This document shows positions 44,691 through 54,044 of a stretch of DNA of 64,000 nucleotides, piece after piece. The notes under the pieces were generated by a model that was not told the origin of the DNA, did no database searches, and saw only the letters and a list, made by a program, of their open reading frames with translations. Source of the DNA: Verrucomicrobiota bacterium (lineage in GTDB: Bacteria; Verrucomicrobiota; Verrucomicrobiia; Chthoniobacterales; Terrimicrobiaceae); assembly GCA_017305195.1 (NCBI GenBank), contig JAFKMU010000039.1, forward strand, positions 62,001-126,000. Reading direction: 5' to 3'. Within the stretch, counting starts at the first letter, position 1; each line of letters opens with the position of its first letter. The position numbers and the translations under genes are program-made.

Positions 44691-45683
44691 ATGTCACCCA
44701 TCACCCACCACCCGAACAATCCCATCCTGTCCGCCAAGGACATCCCCTACCCGGCATCCCTGATCTTCAACGCCGGAGTCGCCAAATACGAAGGCCGCTA
44801 TGTCATGATCTTCCGCAATGATTATGGCACCACCGAGGAGGACTGGAAGCCCTTCAAGGAAGGCAAGGTCAACAAGCCGCCCGGGTTTGAAACATCACTC
44901 GGTCTCGCCTTTAGCGATGACGGAGTAAAGTGGCAGGTCGAGCCCAAGCCCTGCTGGAAAGTCGCCTCGGACGAGGTGCTGCGCGTCTATGATCCTCGCA
45001 TCACCATCATCGACGGCGCGGCGCACATCTGCTTCGCCATGGATACGCGGCATGGCGTGCGCGGAGGCATCGCGCGGACGGAGGATTTTTCCAAGTTCGA
45101 CATCCTCTCGCTCAGCGTGCCGGACAATCGCAACATGGTGCTCTTTCCCGAGAAAATCGGAGGACGGTATTTCCGCCTGGAGCGGCCCTTCCCGGTCTAC
45201 AGCCGGGGACGCGATCAATTCGACACCTGGTGCGGGTGGTCCCCCGATCTCAAGCACTGGGGCGGCCATGAACTCGTCCTCGGAGTCGAGCACGTCTCCT
45301 TTGCCAATGACAAGACCGGGCCCGCCGCGCCGCCCATCAAGACGCCAAAAGGCTGGCTCACCACCTTTCACGCGGTCTGGCGCGACCAGTCGGTCAATCT
45401 CGGAGGCTGGGAACCTTCCTGGCACAAGGCCTACTACGCCGGGCTCATGCTCCTCGACCTGGAAAACCCGGCAAAAATCATCGGCATGTCCCCCGAGCCG
45501 CTCATCAAGCCGGAGGCTCCCTACGAGCGCATCGGCTTCCGCAATGACGTGGTCTTCCCCGGCGGCATGATCCTCGAGGACAGCGGCGAGGTGAAGATCT
45601 ACTACGGAGCAGCCGATACCGTGGAGGCGCTCGCCACCGCGCATGTCGACGACCTGCTCGCGCTCTGCCAGCCGGTCGGCTGA
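44691..45683 (+). CDS. Glycoside hydrolase family 130 (mannoside phosphorylase-like)
   Basis: A 330-residue five-bladed beta-propeller protein. GH130-like stretches are NPILSAKDIPYPA, FNAGVAKYEGRYVMIFRND, VYDPRITIIDG (the DPR motif), LERPFPVYSR and a GPAAPPIKTPKGWLTTFH. GH130 enzymes phosphorolyse or hydrolyse beta-mannosides such as mannosyl-glucose or mannobiose. It has no signal peptide, so it acts on imported sugar. It lies 35 bases after the membrane protein gene, in the transporter operon. Confidence 0.85.
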   Translation: MSPITHHPNNPILSAKDIPYPASLIFNAGVAKYEGRYVMIFRNDYGTTEEDWKPFKEGKVNKPPGFETSLGLAFSDDGVKWQVEPKPCWKVASDEVLRVYDPRITIIDGAAHICFAMDTRHGVRGGIARTEDFSKFDILSLSVPDNRNMVLFPEKIGGRYFRLERPFPVYSRGRDQFDTWCGWSPDLKHWGGHELVLGVEHVSFANDKTGPAAPPIKTPKGWLTTFHAVWRDQSVNLGGWEPSWHKAYYAGLMLLDLENPAKIIGMSPEPLIKPEAPYERIGFRNDVVFPGGMILEDSGEVKIYYGAADTVEALATAHVDDLLALCQPVG

Positions 45684-45699
45684 CGGTGGAGATTCTCCG

Positions 45700-45733
45700 A
45701 GCCCGCTTCACGCCGGATGTGGAGCGGGCTTTC
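45700..45733 (+). terminator. Hairpin terminator after the GH130 gene
   Basis: AGCCCGCTTCAC (45700-45711) pairs with GTGGAGCGGGCT (45719-45730), with one G-T pair and a seven-base loop, and is followed by TT. It separates two convergent genes. Confidence 0.55.
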
Positions 45734-45734
45734 C

Positions 45735-47585
45735 TCAGCGAGGCTGCAGGACCAGACGCAGCGAGCCCCTGCTCCTGGCCGAATCCGTTCCGAATCTGAT
45801 CCGGTAGACGCGGTCGTCCTTCCCATCGCGATTGCGATAATCGCAGAGGTCCACCTCCCGAAAGACGGTATGCCGCTCCGAGGTGACCTGCACCTGCCTG
45901 TCGCCGCAGGGAATCAAGACGCCCTCCGCGCCGGGCAGCACGGGGGTCGAGCAGATCAGGATCGACTCGATCTCGCCGGGCGCATCAAGTTCGTACTCAT
46001 CCCGAATCTCCAGCCGCCCGGAATCCCGCTCAAGGGAGAATGACCGCACAAGCTTCCTGCACCCGGCCTCTGCGGGATAGCATCGCGTGAGATCCATGGA
46101 GAACTCCACGCGAGCCCCTGCCAACTGACAGCGCAGCACGCGCGCAGCAAACTCCGCGCCCGCCGCCTGCTCGCATCCCCTGACCAGCGGGACGGAATGC
46201 CCAAGCGATCGCGCAGCCAGAAAGGTGTATCGCGTCTCATCGCTGCTGAAATAACTCCCCACATACTCCGGCGAGCCGATCTCAACGACGACCGGCGTGT
46301 GCCCGACGTGGAAGATAAAACTGCCGCAATCGTTGTGATTGTGATGTTCGGCATTGTGCCCGCCCTTGGCTGCGAACTCCCAGGCATTGTCCTCCGGGCT
46401 GCGGCAGATGATGGCGCCGTAGTCGGGGAAATAGTGATCGCCCCGCCGGGGTTCACGCTCGCTGGCGACATCCCCGGGACAGCGCAGGCAGAGCCGGTTG
46501 AAATGGAAAAAGTCGCAGCGCTGGGAATCCAGGTTGATGGGGGTCTCCGCCTCATGGCGAAAACCCCAGGCGCTTTCCGCCGTCACGCCCGGCAAATCCA
46601 GACGGGCACCCAGGTAAGCCAGCAGCGCCGGACCAAGCCGCTCGCGCTGCATCCCATCGGAAAAGTTTACCATGTATCCGTTGGACAGCACCATCGCCGG
46701 GGCAAATTCCGCGATGCGGCGCACCTTCTCATTTGCCCCAAAGAACGAAAGCCGGCCTCCCGTGGCGGTCTCGAGCTGGCAGTTCAGCTCGGCAAACCGC
46801 CCGTACCCGTAACTCCAGTATCCCGGCCCCTCGGAGGTCGATCCATCCTCGCCGAATCCGGCGAGGAACTTCGGCAGGCACTCCGCGGCCGACTCCAGCA
46901 TCTCCGCAACCAGATCGTGATCCTCCTCCAGCGCGAGAGCCGCGCCGAGCACGCCCTGGTGGCACACGGCGTTCCAGTTCATGGGCAGGTGCTTCCACGT
47001 GATCTCGGAGCGCGGATGCAGGTAATTCACAAACATCTGGTCGTGCAGCCTGGCCCGTATCCGGTCTCGCAGGGCCTGCGGAAGCAGCCAGCCAAACACA
47101 TTGACCAGCTCGCCCAGGACATTCGCCGTCTCGGCGGCAAACAGGTCGATCTTATAGGGGTCCTTCCCCGTCGGCTCCGTCCAGGCGTGGGCCGGAAAGG
47201 TCCACGACTCCTCGGCCATCGTCTCCTCGATCCGCTCGATCAGCACGGGCAACAGGCTCTCCCGGCGCCCGGGATCAGCCAATGCCGCCGACGCGGCGAT
47301 CCGCCCGAGGCGGCGGCGGCGCTCGAAGTAGACGCTCTCAAACGGACGCCTCTCGCCCGTCCGGTAAAACACGGCGTAGAGTTCATCCGGCAGCGGGGGC
47401 AGCGGCTCGCCGCGTTCCCGGTCGACCCGCGCGTCGATCGCCGCCTTCCATTTCCGCACGGCGGGATTGCGCCTGGCGGGCTCCCACTCCGGCGAGTCGC
47501 ACCGCGGCACGAGTTGCGGATTGCGCGTCGCCAGGATGTCCCGGAGCTCGGCGCGCGGGATGCGTTGTTCCAGCAGGTTCAACAT
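45735..47585 (-). CDS. Heparinase II/III-like polysaccharide lyase/hydrolase
   Basis: A 616-residue protein with an N-terminal (alpha/alpha) toroid region and a C-terminal beta-sandwich. The conserved heparinase II/III block GGHNAEHHNHNDCGSFIFHVG lies near residue 410, with catalytic His/Asn residues typical of the fold. A signal peptide is not evident. It probably cleaves uronic-acid-containing oligosaccharides, but the substrate is unknown. It is encoded 37 bases after the GH5 gene on the same strand and converges on GH130. Confidence 0.82.
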   Translation of the reverse strand: MLNLLEQRIPRAELRDILATRNPQLVPRCDSPEWEPARRNPAVRKWKAAIDARVDRERGEPLPPLPDELYAVFYRTGERRPFESVYFERRRRLGRIAASAALADPGRRESLLPVLIERIEETMAEESWTFPAHAWTEPTGKDPYKIDLFAAETANVLGELVNVFGWLLPQALRDRIRARLHDQMFVNYLHPRSEITWKHLPMNWNAVCHQGVLGAALALEEDHDLVAEMLESAAECLPKFLAGFGEDGSTSEGPGYWSYGYGRFAELNCQLETATGGRLSFFGANEKVRRIAEFAPAMVLSNGYMVNFSDGMQRERLGPALLAYLGARLDLPGVTAESAWGFRHEAETPINLDSQRCDFFHFNRLCLRCPGDVASEREPRRGDHYFPDYGAIICRSPEDNAWEFAAKGGHNAEHHNHNDCGSFIFHVGHTPVVVEIGSPEYVGSYFSSDETRYTFLAARSLGHSVPLVRGCEQAAGAEFAARVLRCQLAGARVEFSMDLTRCYPAEAGCRKLVRSFSLERDSGRLEIRDEYELDAPGEIESILICSTPVLPGAEGVLIPCGDRQVQVTSERHTVFREVDLCDYRNRDGKDDRVYRIRFGTDSARSRGSLRLVLQPR

Positions 47586-47622
47586 GGGTGATATCGACAG
47601 GCGCCATTGCCCGGCGGAACGC

Positions 47623-49881
47623 CTAGCGCATTTTCTTCATTTCAAACTTCTCACCCTTGAGAGCGCGCCTGGCAAACTCCCCCCAGAACGGCGTGGGCGT
47701 ATACTCCCAGTCGGAAATCAGCACCGGCGTGGCCTTGGGATGCAGGCACCATGCGGTCCAGTGAAATCCGTTTTTCTGGAGGAAGCCCAGCATGTCGGGC
47801 ACCCAGGTATACGGGTCTTCCTGGATCTCGACCGGGAGGAAGTTCACCTTCTTCTCATCCGCGCCGAACTCGCCGACGAGGATCGGGTATTTCTCCGCCG
47901 CCGCCATCACTCGGCCCTGCCAGTCCTTGTGCCAGTTGTAAATATGCCAGCCGTAGATGATCCCGTTGCCGCCCTTGTCATCCAGCGTGTACCCGTTGGC
48001 GATGCCCGAGAGGTCGCCGGACCAGCCGAGGCCGCCGACGATCACGATGTTCTTCGCGCCCGTCGAGCGCACGGCGTCCAGCAGCGCCTGCATGCCGACG
48101 GATTGAAAGCCGGAGTTTTTGGCCTTTTCCTCATCGGAGAGGAAGGCGGACTCATCCGCGCCCTTTTTTTCCTCCACGAAGCCGCCGTTCTTCCAAACCT
48201 CCCAGCTGATGTCGTGGGGTTCGTTGAACAGGTCGAAGAGCACGGCGGGATGGTTTTTATAATGCTCCGCGGCATCCTTCCAGAACTCCGCGTGCTCCGG
48301 CTTCGGGGCGCGGAAGCGATGCAGGTCGAGCAAAACGTATCCTCCGCGATTGGCGACGAGGTTGACGATATTATCGACCGTCTCGCGATAGGCCTTGCCG
48401 CCGTCCTTCTGGATGGGATTGCGCCCGAACCAGAACTCCTCCTTCACCGGCAGGCGGATGATGTTAGACCCCCACTCCATGCCGACGAGAGCCGAGCGCA
48501 TGATGTGCTTATCGGTGGCCAGCGTCTCGAGCCCGCCCGCATTCACGCCCTGCAGGAGAACCTCCCTGCCGTCGGAATCCAGCACCTTCTTGCCATCGAC
48601 ATGCAGCTCCTTCGGCCATTTGGCCTTGTTGGGCTCCTCGGGAGCGACGTAGAGCTTTTTATCGGCCGCCTCCTGCGCCGCCTTTGCCGCGATGAGCGGT
48701 CCGGGCTCTGTCGGCTTGATCGAAAAATCGTCGATGTCGAGAGTGCCCGCCTGGGCCTGAAAGACCGAGGGCATCAGAACGAGCGAGACGGCATTCTCCG
48801 GCACGAGAAATCGTGTGCTCTTCTCCACCCAGCCGTCGGTGTCCTTCTGGGAATAGACTGGTCCCGGAGCATTCGGGATATCCTTCCCGGCGGCGTCCTT
48901 GAGCTTGAAAAGGATGCGGGCGTCATTCCAGGGCACCGCGCCCTTCTTCAGCCCGGTGACGCGCCAGCGCCACTTGAGTTCCAGGGCCTGCACGCCGGTC
49001 GGCAAATCCAGCTCACGATAGAGCATCACCATCTCGCCGGGGGTGGTGGATGAGAGCCGGAGAAAATGATTCCCCTCCTCCGCCGGCCAGCTTCCGCCTG
49101 TCTTGGGATGCGGCCATCCGTCGGGCCACTCGTTGTTCTTGCTGGCCTCGAAATTTCCGTTGGCGATGATCGATCCGTCCGGCTGGACATTGGCGGCGGC
49201 CTTGGCGCGCTTTGCGTCGGCTTTCTGGGATTGCTTTGCCGCAGCCTCCTCCTGCTTCGCAGCAGCGGCGGCCTTCACCTCGGTGTCGTCGATCACCGTG
49301 AGCGAAAGATTGTCGATGTCAAAGGTGCCTGCGGTAACCTTGAAGAGGGTCGGCATGAACTTCAGAATCTTCGCGCCCTCCGGGACGAGGAACTTCACAT
49401 CTTTCTCCACCCAGCCGTCCGTGTCCTTGCGGAAATTCGGTGCGGGCGGTCCGGGCTTTACGACCTGCCGGTCCGCGCCGAGAAAATCCATCATGATGCG
49501 GGCGTCGAACCACGGCGAGGTCCCGATCTGGATGCCCGAGACGCGGGCGCGAAACTTCAGCTCCAGCGCCCCGGCTCCAGCCGGGATGGGAATCTCCCGG
49601 TAGATCATGATCATCTGATCCGGCTCGCCCGCCTTCAGGCGAATGAAATGATTTCCCTCCTCCGCCTCCCAGCTTCCACCGAGCTTGGCCTTGCTCCAGT
49701 CGTCCGGCCATTGGTCGGAATTGCCATCCATCTCGAGGTCGCCGTTCTTGAGCAGATCGACGCCGGGGTCGGCGGCCTGGGAAACCGCAACGCCGAGCGC
49801 AAGGGCGAGCAGCGCACTCGGGATCAGCCGCCGCAGGGCGGAGCCAATGCTGGACAGGGAATGAAGGGAACGGGTCATCAT
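47623..49881 (-). CDS. Secreted glycoside hydrolase family 5 with two N-terminal CBM-like modules
   Basis: A 752-residue exported protein. A signal peptide (to about residue 37) is followed by two homologous beta modules (about 41-195 and 235-390; each opens with a NGDLE/NGNFE edge and has a DTDGWVEK segment). An Ala/Lys/Gln-rich helical linker joins them. The GH5 domain follows: acid/base Glu554 (LFNEPHD) and nucleophile Glu671 (VGEFGAD). It would attack a beta-glucan or beta-mannan outside the cell. It is transcribed ahead of the heparinase-like gene. Confidence 0.88.
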   Translation of the reverse strand: MMTRSLHSLSSIGSALRRLIPSALLALALGVAVSQAADPGVDLLKNGDLEMDGNSDQWPDDWSKAKLGGSWEAEEGNHFIRLKAGEPDQMIMIYREIPIPAGAGALELKFRARVSGIQIGTSPWFDARIMMDFLGADRQVVKPGPPAPNFRKDTDGWVEKDVKFLVPEGAKILKFMPTLFKVTAGTFDIDNLSLTVIDDTEVKAAAAAKQEEAAAKQSQKADAKRAKAAANVQPDGSIIANGNFEASKNNEWPDGWPHPKTGGSWPAEEGNHFLRLSSTTPGEMVMLYRELDLPTGVQALELKWRWRVTGLKKGAVPWNDARILFKLKDAAGKDIPNAPGPVYSQKDTDGWVEKSTRFLVPENAVSLVLMPSVFQAQAGTLDIDDFSIKPTEPGPLIAAKAAQEAADKKLYVAPEEPNKAKWPKELHVDGKKVLDSDGREVLLQGVNAGGLETLATDKHIMRSALVGMEWGSNIIRLPVKEEFWFGRNPIQKDGGKAYRETVDNIVNLVANRGGYVLLDLHRFRAPKPEHAEFWKDAAEHYKNHPAVLFDLFNEPHDISWEVWKNGGFVEEKKGADESAFLSDEEKAKNSGFQSVGMQALLDAVRSTGAKNIVIVGGLGWSGDLSGIANGYTLDDKGGNGIIYGWHIYNWHKDWQGRVMAAAEKYPILVGEFGADEKKVNFLPVEIQEDPYTWVPDMLGFLQKNGFHWTAWCLHPKATPVLISDWEYTPTPFWGEFARRALKGEKFEMKKMR

Positions 49882-50017
49882 GGAGATGGGACTTTTTACC
49901 GGGGCGGATGGGCATGAGGTGCTGAGCGCCGCGGAGCTCCCCCAAGCCCCGCGGCCACCAGAAAATAAACTGTCGCTTACATGGGATGGCCGGCCTCTTT
50001 CGCCGACCGGTCCGAGC

Positions 50018-52375
50018 TTAGCAGGTCTTGCGCGCGCGGCGAAACACGATCACCGAGGCCAGGCTGGCCGTCAGGAGCAGCCAGGTCGCGGGCTCCGGCA
50101 CCACCGCCTGCAGCACCAGGTCATTGCCTCCGGTGAAGCTGCTCGTCGTCACGTCACCCGTATAGCTGATGCGGAACTGCTGGCCGCCCACCATGAAGAG
50201 AGCGCCCTGCGAGAGATCCGTCGTCACGCCACTGAGCTGTTCAAAGATGCCCGAGATCGCGCTGCTGCCCTGATTGTCGACCAGGAAGAACAGGGCATCG
50301 GCCGCCGGAGTATAGCTCAGGGTCAGCACGAGGTTGTTCGTGCCATTGAGCGAGAACACCGAGGAGGCTCCGGTCATCGTGACGCGGTCGTACTGAGTGC
50401 CCATCGTCGCCCCAGCGATCTCCATGCTCACCGCGCCGCCATCCAGGATGGTGACGTTGTTGTTCACGATAAGATTGCCGGGGGAATTCCCCGGAGCGAG
50501 CGTGCCGCCGACATTGACCGCGCCATTGATCGTGCCGCTGCCGCCGAGCGTGGCCCCCGAGGCAACCGAGACAGCGGAGCTTGCCGATGTCGATCCGTTG
50601 ATGATCAGTGTTCCCGCGCTGACCGTCGTCGCTCCCGAGTAGGTGCTCGCGCCTGTGAGAATCCATTTGCCCGCGCCGGTCTTGGTCAATGAAACCACCC
50701 CGCTCCCGTTGTTGGTCAGCGTCGCAGCGAGAGTGTTGTTATCCGTATTGACACCAGTGAGCGTCAGCGTGCGGCTTTGATTGGTCGTCCCGTACGCAAT
50801 CGAGCTCGTGCTTGTCAGGTTAAGAGCCCCTGTGCCGGAGGCGTCAATCGATGCGCCTTGATTATTCGCGGTACCAGCAATCGTAAACGACCGGTTCGAG
50901 GCACTGCCGCTCCCGACGTACTGGAGCGTCGTTCCATTCTTCAGCAAGAGGCTGCTGGCAGCATTCGAGGAAGTTCCCACGCTGCTCGCAACACCGCCAT
51001 CGGCAAGGCTGGACACGGCCAGGATGCCTCCGGATACCGTGGTGATTCCGCCATAGGAGTTAGCCCCGTTCAGCGTAAGCGTTCCCAGCCCGGTCTTCTG
51101 CAGCGCCCCGCCACCCGAAATCGCGCTATTGACCACCATGTTCTGCTGGGTCGATCCCGGCTGGGTGTCGAATGTTGCCGTCACACCGTTCGCTATCGAT
51201 ATTGCCCGGGAAGCCCCCAGCGTGACCGTCCCGTTAGCCACCAGCGCCAGGTTGGTCCCGGAAAGTCCCGCCTGCAAAGTGGAGTCGGCCGTGAACGATA
51301 TCCCGGAAGATGCCGCGCCCAGAGACTCATCATAGGCCACGCGCAACACCCCGCCCGACAAGACAGTGCCTCCGCTGTACGTGCTGGCATTTCCAATGAT
51401 CCACATATAACCGGTTCCCGACTTCGTGAGGACCGCACCGGCATTAGAAGCTCCATCGTCCACCCTCAGCACCGCGAACGGCGTAGCCGAACTATTTCCG
51501 TTGGTCCCATTAACGGTCAGCACTTTATTCGCATCCAAAGTCAAAGACTTGAACTCCTGCGCGTCATTGCCCATCGCAATCGTAAAGTCGCCTTGCAAAA
51601 ACAGTCCCGTGGACTTCATCCCCTTGACCTTTGTACTTTGTGAAGAACCAGCTCCGAGCAGGGTTCCATTGACCAGATAGATATCGTTGTTCAGCCCGCC
51701 ATTCGCGGTCGACAGCGCCAGCTTTCCCGAGGTGCCAGATGTTCCAACCACAAAGCTGCCTCCCGTACCGGCGAAGCTATTACTCGTCCCGTCATTACCC
51801 AGCTGAACAGTCCCGGACCCGGCGATGGTCACCTGGCCATTGATTGTTCCTCCTCCCACAACCAGACGGCTTGAACTATTATTCGCCCACGTCTGATTTC
51901 CCGACACAGTCACCTTGGTGTCTCCACTTGCATTACCGATGAGCACATCCCCGGAGCCCGCAGCAAGTGTGATACCGCCCAACCCGACGGTGATCGCCTG
52001 GTTGGCCACAGAATTAGAGATGGTGGTGGCTCCGATACTAAACGTCAGACTATTCGCAGAAACCGATCCACCCAGGGAGACAGCACTGGCCACGGCCGTG
52101 CTGCCCGCTGAGAACACCACATCGCTACCTGCAACGTAAGCTCCCGGCGTTCCCGTGCCATCGGCCACCAGGTTCCAGAAACTGCTTGCCGATCCTCCGC
52201 CCCAAGTTCCGCTTCCACCCAACCCCGGACTAGTTCCGTTGGTATCCCAGTAAAGAGTATCTGCCGATGCCGCGCTCATCCCAAAAACGGAGAGAGCGCC
52301 AATGGCGACAGCCAGAGTACGTGCGGAGAGAGGCACGCCGAAGCGGGTCGAACTCAGACAGGCGGTGATTTTCAT
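50018..52375 (-). CDS. Autotransporter-repeat surface protein with PEP-CTERM sorting signal
   Basis: A 785-residue secreted protein. It has a signal peptide (cleaved near SAASA) and a long Gly/Ser/Thr/Asn-rich beta-solenoid with autotransporter-associated repeats (KTGLGTLTLNGANSYGG; KTGAGKWILTGASTYSGAT). The C-terminus is VPEPATWLLLTASLASVIV, then a basic FRRARK tail: the PEP-CTERM signal recognised by exosortase. It is therefore probably sorted to the cell surface or exopolysaccharide. The exosortase is not in the window. The gene faces the GntR regulator across a region with operator-like repeats. Confidence 0.9.
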   Translation of the reverse strand: MKITACLSSTRFGVPLSARTLAVAIGALSVFGMSAASADTLYWDTNGTSPGLGGSGTWGGGSASSFWNLVADGTGTPGAYVAGSDVVFSAGSTAVASAVSLGGSVSANSLTFSIGATTISNSVANQAITVGLGGITLAAGSGDVLIGNASGDTKVTVSGNQTWANNSSSRLVVGGGTINGQVTIAGSGTVQLGNDGTSNSFAGTGGSFVVGTSGTSGKLALSTANGGLNNDIYLVNGTLLGAGSSQSTKVKGMKSTGLFLQGDFTIAMGNDAQEFKSLTLDANKVLTVNGTNGNSSATPFAVLRVDDGASNAGAVLTKSGTGYMWIIGNASTYSGGTVLSGGVLRVAYDESLGAASSGISFTADSTLQAGLSGTNLALVANGTVTLGASRAISIANGVTATFDTQPGSTQQNMVVNSAISGGGALQKTGLGTLTLNGANSYGGITTVSGGILAVSSLADGGVASSVGTSSNAASSLLLKNGTTLQYVGSGSASNRSFTIAGTANNQGASIDASGTGALNLTSTSSIAYGTTNQSRTLTLTGVNTDNNTLAATLTNNGSGVVSLTKTGAGKWILTGASTYSGATTVSAGTLIINGSTSASSAVSVASGATLGGSGTINGAVNVGGTLAPGNSPGNLIVNNNVTILDGGAVSMEIAGATMGTQYDRVTMTGASSVFSLNGTNNLVLTLSYTPAADALFFLVDNQGSSAISGIFEQLSGVTTDLSQGALFMVGGQQFRISYTGDVTTSSFTGGNDLVLQAVVPEPATWLLLTASLASVIVFRRARKTC

Positions 52376-52430
52376 AAAATTCTTGGAGGGGGAGGTTGAA
52401 GCTACGAAACAGATAACTTTACGGAGATGT

Positions 52431-52451
52431 ATAGCAAATGCATTGTGCTAT
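52431..52451. promoter_or_regulatory. Operator-like inverted repeat
   Basis: ATAGCA (52431-52436) and TGCTAT (52446-52451) form a perfect 6-base dyad around AATGCATTG. It lies 56 bases upstream of the PEP-CTERM start codon. It is the most symmetric of the ATAGCA-type sites. Confidence 0.55.
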
Positions 52452-52725
52452 GCAATTACATTTTCAACTTATTTGCCACCCCCTTCACAAAGACCGGCAA
52501 ATCAGGGGACATAAAGAGCGCGAACGTTCGATTGCAGCCAGATACACGCCCGCAGTCTCCCGGGAAAATCCCCCGGCAACAGCCGCACGGCCCGTCAGGA
52601 TTCCGATAAACAGAGACTCCCTGAGCGCTCCCACCAACGTTGGAGCCCGCAAAACGCAGAAGCTTCCGCCACCTCCTCACAAACATCAATGTTGCGTGAG
52701 GAAATGTGTTGCAAGCAAAGCAAAA

Positions 52726-52736
52726 TGCTATATATA
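52726..52736. promoter_or_regulatory. Operator-like TGCTATATATA near the regulator promoter
   Basis: The reverse complement contains TATATAGCA, the same nine-base block as at 55733-55741. It lies 30 bases before the regulator start at 52767, so autoregulation is plausible. Confidence 0.45.
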
Positions 52737-52766
52737 CCCAATGAATAGAAGTCGCGCTCCGGCCCC

Positions 52767-54008
52767 TTGCTCGCAAAAAGGAACCGCGTTTCGCCAACAA
52801 TCTTGAAAACACCCATTCCCAACCAACTGAAGTACAAGCGCGTGGAAGCGGAATTGCGCCAGCTCGTACTGACCCTGCCTGTCGGGAGCAAACTACCGGC
52901 GGAGCGTGATCTCGCGATCTCGTATAACTGCAACTTCCTGACCGTGCGCAAGTCCCTCAAGCAGTTGGTGGATGACGGCACCATCGTGCGGCGGATCGGC
53001 AGCGGCACCTTCGTCGCCCGCAAAAGCAGCGAGCCCAATTCGCCCTCCGGCACGGACAAGAATATCGGTGTCCTCGTCGTCCAGGAGATCAATGCCTATG
53101 CAAACCGACTCATCCAGGCCATCGCCCATGCGGGACTGGAACAGCAGGTCCACCTGCGTTCGAGCTGGATCCGCGATTTTTCCGACCAGTCGCTGCGGGT
53201 CGTAGAGCAGTTGAAATCCGACGGCTGCGTGGCGGTCACGCTCCCGTGGTTCCCGCACCAGAAGATCGACGAGGTGCGCAAGTTTGTCCTCCGCAGCCCG
53301 CTCCCCATCAGCCTGCCCATGCCGATCCCGGGACTGGAAAAGAACAGCTTCGTGGAGTCTGGAGCCTTCGGCGGCAACTCTCCCACCGAGGATCTTTGCC
53401 AGTACTATCTCGGCCTCGGCCACAAGCGGCTCGCCTTCATCGGCCCCGACACGACGAACGATGTCTTCCTCCAGAAGGTGCTCACCTCCTTTGTCTGCTT
53501 CACCTCGCGGGAGAATCTCCCCAGCCCGTCGGGCCTGGTTTCAGCCGGGGCTCCGGCCATGGACAAGCTCGCCGAGCGCTGGAAAAGCTATCGAGGCGAC
53601 CTGGCCATCCTGAGCTACGACGACGAGCACGCCATTCGCTTCATGACGGCAATGCACAAGATCGGCCTCAATGCGCCGGATGATTACGCCATCATCGGCT
53701 ACAACGACACCGAGGCCAGCCGCTACAGCGACCCGCCGCTCAGCTCGGTGCGCCAGAATTTCAACTACATCGGCGAGTGGCTCCTGAAGAGCGCCCTGGC
53801 CCTCAGCAAGAACCGCCTCTGCCAGTCCTCCCAGGACCCGAAGCTGCAGCTCCTCGTGCGCTCCACCTGCGGCGGCAAGAACCATCCAGAGAAGCTGAAG
53901 ACGTTCCAGCTCCCCAATGTCGATCTCATCATCGACAGCAAGGGGTTCCCGGAACCGATCGTTTCCGACGACGAGGAGGAGCCCCTCCCCGCGTTCTCGG
54001 TTTCCTGA
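52767..54008 (+). CDS. GntR-type regulator with LacI-like sensor domain
   Basis: A 413-residue transcription factor. The N-terminal GntR winged helix (about 20-85) shows LPVGSKLPAERDLAISY and VRKSLKQLVDDGTIVRRIGSGTF. A periplasmic-binding-protein-like sensor (about 95-390) follows, with NIGVLVVQEINAYANRLIQ, GHKRLAFIGPD and the C-terminal YAIIGYNDTEASRYSDPPLSS. This combination is common in verrucomicrobial carbohydrate loci. No ATG fits; TTG at 52767 or 52803 are the options. The ligand is probably a sugar of the locus. Confidence 0.88.
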   Translation: MLAKRNRVSPTILKTPIPNQLKYKRVEAELRQLVLTLPVGSKLPAERDLAISYNCNFLTVRKSLKQLVDDGTIVRRIGSGTFVARKSSEPNSPSGTDKNIGVLVVQEINAYANRLIQAIAHAGLEQQVHLRSSWIRDFSDQSLRVVEQLKSDGCVAVTLPWFPHQKIDEVRKFVLRSPLPISLPMPIPGLEKNSFVESGAFGGNSPTEDLCQYYLGLGHKRLAFIGPDTTNDVFLQKVLTSFVCFTSRENLPSPSGLVSAGAPAMDKLAERWKSYRGDLAILSYDDEHAIRFMTAMHKIGLNAPDDYAIIGYNDTEASRYSDPPLSSVRQNFNYIGEWLLKSALALSKNRLCQSSQDPKLQLLVRSTCGGKNHPEKLKTFQLPNVDLIIDSKGFPEPIVSDDEEEPLPAFSVS

Positions 54009-54044
54009 CATGGAGCACTCGTCCGGCGGGCGGGCGTATGGGCT

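Larger units (their letters stand above)
52376..52766. other. Intergenic region between PEP-CTERM and GntR genes
   Basis: A 391-base gap that is AT-richer than the genes. It holds a near-perfect dyad near the PEP-CTERM end and TGCTATATATA near the regulator end. No gene or RNA of recognisable type is visible. Small frames in it have no start signals or family content. Confidence 0.6.
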
